Source of the DNA: CAYPHA01 sp964410215
GTDB lineage: Bacteria; Calditrichota; Calditrichia; Calditrichales; CAYPHA01
Assembly: GCA_964410215.1 (NCBI GenBank)
Contig: CAYPHA010000011.1
Location: 1 to 64,000, forward strand
DNA: 64,000 nucleotides
Direction: 5' to 3'
This document shows, piece by piece, positions 1-8,050 of this stretch. Each line of letters opens with the position of its first letter. Positions within the stretch are counted from its first letter, which is position 1. The translations under genes and the position numbers were made by a program. Below the pieces are notes generated by a model. That model ran no database searches. It was not told the origin of the DNA and saw only the letters and a program-made list of their open reading frames with translations.

Positions 1-710
1 TCGAGGGTAATCAGGGGATTGTTATCATATCCCATAATGTAAGGCAGGGGAATATGAGATGCCGTAGGGACCAGGTCTGCACAATACAGGAGCGTCTCTG
101 TGCCATCAGAAACCTTCGGCAGCTGCATCCCATGGGTATGTCCGTAAACAACCAGCATGTCAATACCGGGAAACAGGGTCCCCGGACCGCTCAGTTCATG
201 AAGTTTCCCGGCATCGGCGATGTTTTTAAAGTTTTCCTTTAAATAACTTGCTTTGTCCTTATCCGCCGGATGGTTTGCCCAGTGCCATTGCTCGCCCTGG
301 ACATGATAAATGGCATTGGGAAATGTAAGGCGGATCGCACCATTTTCATCATAGTAAGTGGCACCGCCCGTATGATCAAAATGCAGATGGGTAAGGATGA
401 CATCGGTGATATCTTCGCGGGCGATACCCCGTTCTGACAGGGCGTTAACCAGTTCATACTCCGAATGATCGATGGCATAGATGCGTGACATTTTTTCATT
501 CATCTTTGTACCGATACCCGCATCAACAAGGATCGTACGCGACTCGTCACGAATGACCATGGTACGTAAAGCAAGTAGAATACGGTTATCCGTATCGGCC
601 GGATTGGTTTTTTGCCAGAGTGTTTTTGGAACGACACCGAACATGGCACCGCCGTCCAGCCGGAAATAGCCGGTTTCCAGGGTGAAGATCTCATAAGGGC
701 CTATCTGCAC
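1..710 (-). CDS. MBL-fold metallo-hydrolase (N-acyl-homoserine-lactonase-like), 3' end outside window
   Basis: The reading frame runs off the left edge, so only about the first 236 residues are seen. A GTG start at 710 is preceded by a perfect AGGAGG (716-721) with 5 bases of spacing, which decides the start. The zinc-binding HLHFDH motif is at residues 108-113, followed by TGG. A later YGHTHGMQLP segment supplies the next conserved His of the metallo-beta-lactamase fold. The layout (about 105 residues before the HxHxDH motif, an LVDAGIGTK segment at 61-69) is like quorum-quenching lactonases and related hydrolases, but the substrate cannot be told. It has no signal peptide, so it is probably cytoplasmic. 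It lies 63 bases downstream of the cytochrome c gene on the same strand and could be co-transcribed. Confidence 0.85.
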   Translation of the reverse strand, partial: MQIGPYEIFTLETGYFRLDGGAMFGVVPKTLWQKTNPADTDNRILLALRTMVIRDESRTILVDAGIGTKMNEKMSRIYAIDHSEYELVNALSERGIAREDITDVILTHLHFDHTGGATYYDENGAIRLTFPNAIYHVQGEQWHWANHPADKDKASYLKENFKNIADAGKLHELSGPGTLFPGIDMLVVYGHTHGMQLPKVSDGTETLLYCADLVPTASHIPLPYIMGYDNNPLITL

Positions 711-773
711 GCTTTCCTCCTGTATGTCCGGGTGCAAAGATTGAAAACAGTATGTGCCGCTGCAGTCATCGTA

Positions 774-1148
774 TTACAGTTTCTTGATGAATTCAGCCAG
801 CTCGGTCAGCATCGGTTCTTCAATGTGCTCGAATCCATCCATGTTTCCTTTGCCGTTTTTGATAATGTCTTTGATCTCATCGATAGTGAGCTCTGAATTC
901 TGCAGGGGTGGAAACCCGGCCAGGCCTTCGCCGAAACGACCGTGACAGTTTGCGCACATCTGTCCGTAACTTTTCATCGCATCGCCGAATTCCATATGTC
1001 CGGCCGGTTCCTCCTGGGCCGGCTGAGTGGTGGGCTGCTCTTGCGGACGGGTATCCTGGAAAGGATCAGATTGCACCAGGTAGACAACGATGACAATTAA
1101 AGCTACCAGTAAAAGGGTTCCTATGAAGATCACGGGTTTATTATTCAA
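774..1148 (-). CDS. membrane-anchored class I cytochrome c
   Basis: A 124-residue protein with an uncleaved-looking N-terminal membrane segment (residues 6-26), a Pro/Gln/Glu-rich linker (about 30-50) and one small cytochrome c domain. The haem-binding motif CANCH is at residues 65-69. M103 in GNMDGF is the likely sixth haem ligand. The domain is the short mono-haem type that shuttles electrons on the outer face of the inner membrane. The partner oxidase or dehydrogenase is not in the window. The nearest possible donor is the divergently transcribed proline dehydrogenase, but nothing links them directly. Confidence 0.9.
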   Translation of the reverse strand: MNNKPVIFIGTLLLVALIVIVVYLVQSDPFQDTRPQEQPTTQPAQEEPAGHMEFGDAMKSYGQMCANCHGRFGEGLAGFPPLQNSELTIDEIKDIIKNGKGNMDGFEHIEEPMLTELAEFIKKL

Positions 1149-1332
1149 AATACCTCCAATTCAATAGTTTTTCTGTTTGATAAAATAGAAATTACTAAAA
1201 ATATAGATCTGATGAAAGTCGGGTAAACATTGCAGAATTTTATTGATTCAAAAAATATCATGTGATATATTTCTTAATTATTATCGGTCTTTATATATTC
1301 CGGGTGTTGTATACTTTTTATAAGGAGATTCG

Positions 1333-2241
1333 ATGAGTCTGTTCGATAAACTAGTGGTTTGGTCCATACCTTTTGTGCCCAAACCCATCGTAGGATATTT
1401 TTCAAGAAATTATATTGCCGGTTCCAGGCTTGATGATGCCATCAATGTGGTCAGGGACCTGAACGCGAAAGGTATGAAAGCGACCGTCGACCTGTTAGGC
1501 GAGGAAATTACGCAAAAGGAACAGGCTTCAGCGGCAGCAGGGATGTACAAGACCATTCTCGACCGTATCGAGGCGGAAAAACTGGATGCAAATGTATCAG
1601 TAAAGCCCACCCAGATGGGCATGAATATCGATAAAGAGTTCTGCTATGAAACGGTCAGGGGGATTATCGAAAGGGCGGCATCCTACAATAATTTTGTACG
1701 AATCGATATGGAAGACCGTTCGGTTACAACCGCAACGTTGGAACTGTACCTGCGGCTGAAAGAGGAATATGAGGGGCATGTGGGAACGGTATTGCAATCC
1801 TATCTGCGACGTACTTCTGCCGACATTCGCAAGATGATGGCGCACAAACCCAATATACGGTTGTGCAAGGGGATTTATGTGGAACCGCGCACGGATGCCT
1901 ATAAACAGATGCCGATCATTAATGAAAATTTTAAATATTGTCTGGAACTGCTGCTCAAAAACGGATCCTATGTGGGTATAGCCACCCACGATGAAATGCT
2001 GATCTGGCACGCCAAGAAAACCATTGAGGAGTTGCATCTTACAAAGGACAAATACGAATTCCAGATGCTGCTGGGTGTCGAGGAAGGACTTCGTGATATT
2101 ATTGTGAAAGCCGGTCACAATCTGCGTGTCTATGTACCTTTCGGCGAGGACTGGTATCCCTATTCGACCCGCAGGCTGAAAGAAAACCCCAAGATGGCCG
2201 GATATATATTTAAAGCTATCTTCGGTATCGGGCAGCATTAA
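1333..2241 (+). CDS. proline dehydrogenase (monofunctional PRODH)
   Basis: A 302-residue FAD enzyme oxidising L-proline to 1-pyrroline-5-carboxylate and passing electrons to quinone. The start follows AAGGAG (1322-1327). Family signatures are in order along a TIM barrel: SVKPTQMG (residues 95-102), FVRIDMED, QSYLRRT, RLCKGIY, IATHDE, and the C-terminal GHNLRVYVPFGEDWYPYS plus TRRLKENP, where the conserved arginines bind the proline carboxylate. The length matches the single-domain PRODH of Gram-positives and FCB bacteria rather than long PutA. The partner P5C dehydrogenase is not adjacent; the aldehyde dehydrogenase at 8051 is generic and cannot be assigned to this step. It runs towards the TRAP genes, with only 5 bases between the stop codons. 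Confidence 0.92.
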   Translation: MSLFDKLVVWSIPFVPKPIVGYFSRNYIAGSRLDDAINVVRDLNAKGMKATVDLLGEEITQKEQASAAAGMYKTILDRIEAEKLDANVSVKPTQMGMNIDKEFCYETVRGIIERAASYNNFVRIDMEDRSVTTATLELYLRLKEEYEGHVGTVLQSYLRRTSADIRKMMAHKPNIRLCKGIYVEPRTDAYKQMPIINENFKYCLELLLKNGSYVGIATHDEMLIWHAKKTIEELHLTKDKYEFQMLLGVEEGLRDIIVKAGHNLRVYVPFGEDWYPYSTRRLKENPKMAGYIFKAIFGIGQH

Positions 2242-2246
2242 GGCTG

Positions 2247-3533
2247 TCAGATTCCCAATACCCTGACCAGCCAGAGGCTCAGATCCGGAACATAGGTGAT
2301 GAGAAGCAATGTCAATAAGAGTATAATGAGAAAGGGGATAGTGGCCCGGTAAAGAGTGATTACGGGTTTTTCAAACCGGAAAGAAGCGATAAAGAGATTC
2401 ATTCCCACAGGTGGTGTCGAGTACCCGATACCCAGATTAGCCAGGAAAATAACACCCAGATGCACGGGATCGATACCGAAATTGTCAGCTATCGGAATGA
2501 TAAGCGGTGCCACTACCATAATCGCTGAAAAGATATCCATCATGGCCCCGACGATTAAAAGAAACAGGTTGAGCACCAGTAAGAATACCAGCTTTGACGT
2601 GATAATCCCTTCCATAGCATCGAGAATGCGCATGGGAATCTCGGCATCGATCAGGTAGTTGGCCAGTCCGAGGGCCGCAGAAAGGATCACGAGTATTCCT
2701 CCAACCATCACCATACTGTCCCTTATGACCCGGGGCAGGTCCCTGCGGATGGAAATGTCCCTGTAGATAAATACTTCGACGATGAGGACATAGAAAGCCA
2801 TCACCGCCGCGGCTTCGGTTGCCGTAAACAATCCGCTGTAAATACCTCCGAGTATGATAACCGGAAGGGGCAGTTCCCAGATCGTTTCGCGGGTTGTGGA
2901 GAGCAGATTTTTCAGCCCCCGGTCTTTATCGGTTCGTACCCGGGTCTGATGCCTTTTAAGAAAAATGATCGCATAAAGCGACAGCACAATGACCATAATG
3001 GCACCCGGTATAATTCCGGCAACGAATAACTTATCGATACTTGTTTCAGATACGAGTCCGTAAAGGATAATAGGCAGGCTGGGTGGGAACAGAAGCCCGA
3101 GGTTTCCGGAAACAGTTAACATGCCGAGAGTGAATTTCTCCGGGTATTTTTCCTGCAGCAGAACCGGGTAAAGCAGTCCGCCCAGAGCGATGATGGTAAC
3201 GCCGGAAGCCCCGGTGAAGGCGGTAAAGACGGCACAGGAAACGAGTGTTACAATAGCCAGGCTTCCCGGTATCCATCCAAGCAAAGCCCTTGAAAAATTA
3301 ACAAGCCGTTGCGGTGTTTTACTCTCAGCCAGAAGGTAACCGGCAAAAGTGAAAAGCGGTATGGCAAGGAGGACAGGCTGGCTGGCCAACCGGTACAGTT
3401 CAATGATAACGGCGGAAAAATCGATCTCCGCAAAATAAAAGGCAGCGAGGGCAATGGATGAGATAATGACAAATAAGGGCGTTCCAAACAAAGCCAGCAG
3501 CAGAAGGATCAGGCCGATGATAAATGTAATCAT
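2247..3533 (-). CDS. dctM: TRAP transporter large permease (DctM)
   Basis: A 428-residue, very hydrophobic inner-membrane protein with about 12 predicted helices, built like the DctM family of tripartite ATP-independent periplasmic transporters. Typical segments are FTAFTGASGVTIIALGG near 105-121, the LLFPPSLP loop, and FLANLGIGYSTPPVGMNLF in the C-terminal half. It is the sodium-coupled transport channel for an organic acid. The start overlaps the end of the small-permease gene by 4 bases (ATGA type), so the two are translationally coupled. No DctP binding-protein gene lies on either side, so the substrate-binding subunit must be elsewhere or absent. Substrate unknown. Confidence 0.92.
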   Translation of the reverse strand: MITFIIGLILLLLALFGTPLFVIISSIALAAFYFAEIDFSAVIIELYRLASQPVLLAIPLFTFAGYLLAESKTPQRLVNFSRALLGWIPGSLAIVTLVSCAVFTAFTGASGVTIIALGGLLYPVLLQEKYPEKFTLGMLTVSGNLGLLFPPSLPIILYGLVSETSIDKLFVAGIIPGAIMVIVLSLYAIIFLKRHQTRVRTDKDRGLKNLLSTTRETIWELPLPVIILGGIYSGLFTATEAAAVMAFYVLIVEVFIYRDISIRRDLPRVIRDSMVMVGGILVILSAALGLANYLIDAEIPMRILDAMEGIITSKLVFLLVLNLFLLIVGAMMDIFSAIMVVAPLIIPIADNFGIDPVHLGVIFLANLGIGYSTPPVGMNLFIASFRFEKPVITLYRATIPFLIILLLTLLLITYVPDLSLWLVRVLGI

Positions 3534-4036
3534 TTTCCGCCCTCCGGTGCTTTGAAAAACGTGAGGGCTGTTGTGATGGCGTGCAGCAGAAAACGCAGTG
3601 ACATCATCACGAAGCCGATCGGAATAATAAGCTGAAAATACCAGGCGGGGATGTCATTAAACAGCATGGTTTCAAACATCCTTTCCTGCGCGACGAATGT
3701 CCATGAGGCATCGACAAGAACGAGGCAGATAAGCGCTGCGAAAAGGAATGTAATAACCTCTGAAACAGATTTCCAGCGGCTTTTTGCAAAGCGGCTGAGA
3801 ATGTCGATATTAATATGCTTTTTTTCCCGCGTTGCCAGAGATGCACCGATAAATCCAATCCATAACACGAGGTGCCTGAGGAAGATATCTCCCCACAGGA
3901 TCCCCTGGTCAAATACGTTTCTGAGAATCACCTGGAGAAAGGAAAGAAAAACCATAACCAGAACGATGATGATCAAAAGCAGGTTTTCAAAACGGGCGAC
4001 CACCTCGTCAATTTTTTGAATAACACGCATAGACAT
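3530..4036 (-). CDS. dctQ: TRAP transporter small permease (DctQ)
   Basis: A 168-residue protein with four membrane helices in the DctQ arrangement. FLSFLQVILRNVF in the first hairpin and the central LWIGFIGASLATREKKHINID stretch (shortened here to its key parts: LWIGFIGAS and KHINID) are family marks. It is the membrane adaptor between the large permease and the periplasmic binding protein. It overlaps dctM by 4 bases. The upstream neighbour is divergent (ABC permease at 4160), so this is the first gene of the operon and the usual place for dctP is empty. Confidence 0.88.
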   Translation of the reverse strand: MSMRVIQKIDEVVARFENLLLIIIVLVMVFLSFLQVILRNVFDQGILWGDIFLRHLVLWIGFIGASLATREKKHINIDILSRFAKSRWKSVSEVITFLFAALICLVLVDASWTFVAQERMFETMLFNDIPAWYFQLIIPIGFVMMSLRFLLHAITTALTFFKAPEGGK

Positions 4037-4159
4037 CTTTCTTTTCGTTGTGTTTGCTAACTTAATGAGAATACATAAAATATGAAACTGAAAATCCTAT
4101 TTTGCTTTTTTCCTTCTGAAAATTTAATATAAGATGCGTTTACATTTAAATGGTCAGCT

Positions 4160-5494
4160 ATGAAAAAATTTCTGTTCAGGCAACTCCGGCACCAGTTCAG
4201 GGGGCTCGGGTGGCGGACGCGCATGGAAGTACTGGTCCTCTTCGGAATAATAACCCTCTTCCTTTCCGGGCGCCTTACCGATCTTTTTATAACCTGGCAG
4301 GCGGAATATGCGGTTCCACCATTACGCCTTACAATGGCTGCGGTACACACTGTTCTTTTCATGATATTGCTGACAGGCCCTTTTAGTAATGCCTATCTCC
4401 TGCCCCGCCAAAAAGGGTTGAAGGCATTCTATACCCTCCCTTTAAAGCGTTCAGAACTGTTGGCGCTTTGTAGCTTCTATACGATAAAATACCAGGTTTT
4501 ATATGGTATTCTGATCATTCCGGTCGGATTCGCCCTGGCGGTTTCCGGCGGATGGGCCTGGCTGCTGCTCTCCCTGGGTGTTTTCGCCGGTTACGGTTAT
4601 GGGTTCATTCTTCTCCAGAATCTGCTTTTTCTGAGGATCAGGAACAGGTACCTGTACATCAGTGGCATGGTAACCGGCGCGTTTCTGTACGGAATGCTCT
4701 GGATTCTTGTCTTTTATACGACCGGTTTGATCTGGCTCCTGGACATTCTGTTGTTGATTCTGCTTTTCGGGCTTAATGGATATCTGCAAAGAAAGCTGCC
4801 GGATGTGCAACTGGAACAGGTGATACCCCTGCACGGGAAGTCTTTTGTGAAAAAGGCGGCCGTGTTGTCCTTCAAAGCCCCGGGGGGTAGGCTCTTCTAT
4901 GGCGTATTTTATGTCATGTTCATGAAAGAATGGCTGAGCATGTGGCGGAATCCCCGTTACAGGCGCGTGAAATACATGACGGTACTGCTTTATCTGGCTG
5001 GTCTGGTTCTTATACTGAATGCGGCTTTCGAAGATCAAGCCGTATGGATGTTGCTGCTTACAGTTCTGATTATCTGGGTACATTACAGTAGCGCTTTTAA
5101 CGACAAATACGTACAGCCTGATCCGGATTGGTACATTAAAGGTGTGCCGGTCCGTTTCCATCAACTTTGGCTGACGAAATTTCTGTCTGAATTCATCTAT
5201 GTTCTTTTCCTGTTGATTGTGCTATGGCTGCTTCTTTGGATTCATGGTTCGGGCTTTGAGCAACAACTGCAACTGCTCGGATTGTGTTTCCTCTTTGCTT
5301 TTTTCGTATTGAGCACCATGGTCACATTCCGGCTTATGTTTTATGAGGACCCAAGGCTTGCGGGATACGCGTATCATTTTACCGTATTATTTATTGTTGT
5401 GATGAGTGTTAATTACCGCCTGGTTGGACCGCTGATCGGCATCGTGCTGATGATGTTCTATTTATACAAAAGTTACCGTTATTATAAATCCTGA
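4160..5494 (+). CDS. ABC-2-type / EcsB-like transporter permease
   Basis: A 444-residue polytopic membrane protein with roughly ten hydrophobic segments, the first near residues 25-45. The pair with the ATPase gene 7 bases downstream identifies it as an ABC exporter permease. The N-terminus is basic (MKKFLFRQLRHQFRG), followed by the first helix, and an amphipathic PRQKGLKAFYTLPLKRSEL loop near 85-105 is typical of ABC-2 type permeases of the NatB/EcsB kind. Substrate unknown. No good Shine-Dalgarno sequence is seen before the ATG. The gene diverges from the TRAP operon across about 120 bases. Confidence 0.8.
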   Translation: MKKFLFRQLRHQFRGLGWRTRMEVLVLFGIITLFLSGRLTDLFITWQAEYAVPPLRLTMAAVHTVLFMILLTGPFSNAYLLPRQKGLKAFYTLPLKRSELLALCSFYTIKYQVLYGILIIPVGFALAVSGGWAWLLLSLGVFAGYGYGFILLQNLLFLRIRNRYLYISGMVTGAFLYGMLWILVFYTTGLIWLLDILLLILLFGLNGYLQRKLPDVQLEQVIPLHGKSFVKKAAVLSFKAPGGRLFYGVFYVMFMKEWLSMWRNPRYRRVKYMTVLLYLAGLVLILNAAFEDQAVWMLLLTVLIIWVHYSSAFNDKYVQPDPDWYIKGVPVRFHQLWLTKFLSEFIYVLFLLIVLWLLLWIHGSGFEQQLQLLGLCFLFAFFVLSTMVTFRLMFYEDPRLAGYAYHFTVLFIVVMSVNYRLVGPLIGIVLMMFYLYKSYRYYKS

Positions 5495-5501
5495 GGAAAC
5501 C

Positions 5502-6230
5502 GTGTTACGAATAACCAATCTGTCGATTAACTATGATACACTGAAGGCTGTCAATAATGTGACAATTACCTTCCAACCCGGTCGGATAACCGGTATCATC
5601 GGTCCGAACGGAGCGGGGAAAAGCACATTGATCCGGGCTGTTGTCGGCCTGGTTGACAGGTATTCCGGTGACGTGGTGTTTGGTGAAGACGATGTAAGGA
5701 AAAAAGCCGCATGGGTTAAGCAACACTGCGGCTATGCTCCCGAAGATGCGGAATTATTGCCCTACCTTACCGGAAAGGAATTTCTTGAACTGATTGCTAA
5801 CCTGTACAGGGTAAATGATATTGGGGAGAAAGTGGATTTTTTTCTCGACCTGGGCGGGCTAAGAGAAAAGGAGTCGGAATTAATCCTGCGATATTCCCAT
5901 GGTATGCGCCAGAAGCTTTCCATGGTAGCCGCCCTGATCGGGGACCCTGATTATATTATTCTGGATGAAGCGCTGAACGGTATGGATCCCCTGGCCCTGT
6001 ATCGAATAAAAAAGTACCTTAATGACAAAAAAGAAGAAGGCAAAACCATACTGATCAGCTCACATATCATCCCGTTGGTGCAACAATGGTGTGATCCGGT
6101 CGTGATTTTGCATGAGGGTAATATGTTAAAGTCAGTCTCAAAAGAAGAGATAAATCAGCTCGAAGAGCAAAAGAACATGACTCTGGAAGAGTATTTTATA
6201 CAGTTGGTTACCACCGATAACAGAAAGTAG
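5502..6230 (+). CDS. ABC transporter ATP-binding protein
   Basis: A 242-residue ATPase, start GTG at 5502 preceded by GAGG, 7 bases after the permease stop. Walker A is GPNGAGKST at residues 34-42. The signature motif is the variant YSHGMRQK rather than LSGGQ, as in EcsA- and CcmA-like exporters. Walker B is YIILDEALNGMDP and the switch His is in ISSHIIPL. It forms an exporter with the preceding permease. Cargo cannot be told from sequence. The gene converges with the PilZ gene, whose stop lies 12 bases away. Confidence 0.92.
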   Translation: MLRITNLSINYDTLKAVNNVTITFQPGRITGIIGPNGAGKSTLIRAVVGLVDRYSGDVVFGEDDVRKKAAWVKQHCGYAPEDAELLPYLTGKEFLELIANLYRVNDIGEKVDFFLDLGGLREKESELILRYSHGMRQKLSMVAALIGDPDYIILDEALNGMDPLALYRIKKYLNDKKEEGKTILISSHIIPLVQQWCDPVVILHEGNMLKSVSKEEINQLEEQKNMTLEEYFIQLVTTDNRK

Positions 6231-6241
6231 TGCGATCCTTT

Positions 6242-6592
6242 TCAGTCTTTATCTTCAAAACCGAGATCATCAATTATATCTTCAATTATCTGTTGTTCTT
6301 CGACGGTGACGTTTGAAAATTTAAAACCCGTATCATGAAAATCCGGATTTATATCTGTACTGTGCCAGACGCTTTCTGCTTCAAACTCAATATGCTCATG
6401 ATCACTGTATTCAGCGGGCAGATCCATTTTCAGCCTGAACCGCTGTCCGTTTTCGATTTTCTTTTCACTCATAAGCATAATGCCTTCCGGCGTTATATCC
6501 ACCAGGTATCCAAGCAGCTCATTAGTGTCGGCATTGAAAACCCTCAGGTAAAAAATGAGATGTCTGCGTTTTAGACGTCTTTTTTCTTCCAT
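6242..6592 (-). CDS. PilZ-domain protein (putative c-di-GMP receptor)
   Basis: A 116-residue single-domain protein. The c-di-GMP-binding parts are visible: a basic N-terminal KRRLKRRH with an RxxxR pair (R5/R9 or R6/R10), and D32-I-T-P-E-G37, which fits the D/NxSxxG motif with Thr in place of Ser. The rest is beta-rich with a short C-terminal helix. It probably binds c-di-GMP and passes the signal to an unknown partner. It stands alone on its strand, between the ABC ATPase and phosphofructokinase genes. No diguanylate cyclase is in the window. Confidence 0.85.
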   Translation of the reverse strand: MEEKRRLKRRHLIFYLRVFNADTNELLGYLVDITPEGIMLMSEKKIENGQRFRLKMDLPAEYSDHEHIEFEAESVWHSTDINPDFHDTGFKFSNVTVEEQQIIEDIIDDLGFEDKD

Positions 6593-6721
6593 TGCTTATC
6601 TCCAACAGATCTCAGATGGTGTCATCAGCGGCTTCTCAGCCATTTATTGTCATAATTTCTGTCTCGATATGAAATATCGGTCAGTCCAAATAAAACTGTA
6701 AGAAATTTTTTATTATTTGAT

Positions 6722-7819
6722 TTAATCACCCAGACTGATGCCGATACCCCGTGCAGTTTTTACAAGCTGATCATCCGGTTTTACAATATTATAGGTAGAA
6801 ATAACGTCTTTAATCGGCAGGCCGACAATGTCCGGATGTTTATATGCTACCATCTTGCCGAAATCGCGGTCAAGTACCATTTCAAATGCCTTTACCCCGA
6901 ACTGGGTAGCAAGTACCCGGTCATACGCATAGGGTACACCACCGCGCTGAAGGTGGCCTAGAATCGTACTGCGGATATCCTCTTCGCATCCGGCGGTCTT
7001 TAATTCCTGTACGAGGCGTAATCCTGCGCCACCAAGATGGACATGCTTGTAACCCACTTCATCGGATTTGGTGGCAACCACATCGCCGCCGACGGGTTTA
7101 GCGCCTTCGGCAATTACGATAATGGCGAATCCGCGACCCATATTCATGCGGGAATATATGCGGTCCAGGACTTTATTAATATCATACGGAATTTCCGGAA
7201 TGAGACAGATTTCCGCCCCGCCTGCAATCGCCGAGTGCAGCGCAATCCAGCCGGCACCCCGGCCCATCACTTCGAGGATAAAGATACGGTTATGACTCTC
7301 TGCCGTGGTAACCAGCTTGTCAACAGCGTCGGTGGCAATTTCAACGGCTGTCTGGAAGCCAAAGGTAAAGTCCGTACCTGCAAGGTCATTATCGATTGTT
7401 TTCGGAACGCCGATGATGTTCAATCCCTTTTCATGAAGCTGCTGGGAGATGGTCTGCGAACCATCGCCACCGATATTGATTACAGCATCTATCTGCTGAT
7501 ATTGTAACCGTCGCAACAGCTCGTCTGATCGATCCACGGATCCCCAGGAGCCATCGGGATTTTTGATCGGCCATGCAAAGGGTCCTCCTTTATTTGTCGT
7601 TCCGATAATCGTCCCGCCCTTTACATGTATGCCTGATACCTTCTTTTCATCCAGAATAATCAATTCCATGGGTTCAGAAAGTACACCGTTAAAACCCTGG
7701 TAACTCCCGACTATTTCCCAGTTACGTTCCTGTGATGCCCGCTTGACAATAGCACGAATGACAGCATTTAATCCCGGACAATCACCCCCCCCGGTCAGTA
7801 CAAGTGCACGTTTTTTCAT
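6722..7819 (-). CDS. pfkA: 6-phosphofructokinase, mixed-type (group III)
   Basis: A 365-residue PFK, the committed step of glycolysis (fructose 6-phosphate to fructose 1,6-bisphosphate). The N-terminal LTGGGDCPGLNAVIR motif, GGDGS (117-121), PKTIDND (139-145), MGRGAGWIA and HLQRGG are all present. At the two donor-determining positions it has Gly in GGDG, as in ATP enzymes, and Lys in PKTIDND, as in PPi enzymes. This combination is found in the mixed-substrate group and does not settle whether ATP or PPi is used. The gene stands alone with a 231-base AT-rich region upstream shared with the divergent aldehyde dehydrogenase gene. Confidence 0.93.
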   Translation of the reverse strand: MKKRALVLTGGGDCPGLNAVIRAIVKRASQERNWEIVGSYQGFNGVLSEPMELIILDEKKVSGIHVKGGTIIGTTNKGGPFAWPIKNPDGSWGSVDRSDELLRRLQYQQIDAVINIGGDGSQTISQQLHEKGLNIIGVPKTIDNDLAGTDFTFGFQTAVEIATDAVDKLVTTAESHNRIFILEVMGRGAGWIALHSAIAGGAEICLIPEIPYDINKVLDRIYSRMNMGRGFAIIVIAEGAKPVGGDVVATKSDEVGYKHVHLGGAGLRLVQELKTAGCEEDIRSTILGHLQRGGVPYAYDRVLATQFGVKAFEMVLDRDFGKMVAYKHPDIVGLPIKDVISTYNIVKPDDQLVKTARGIGISLGD

Positions 7820-8050
7820 AATTTCACCTTTATGGATTTTTATGTTTTCAGATTTATTAGATTAATATTATCGGTACCATTATAGAAATTTTAATATAAA
7901 ATCATTCCCTAATCGGTGCAATTTTTATTACCATTTGAATCGATCTTTATCTTATTTTATAATCGGATTAATAATATAGAATTCAATTCCGGTTTTGATT
8001 ATGTTATGGTACTTTAATCCTGAATAAATAATGCATGGAAAGGAGTAAGG

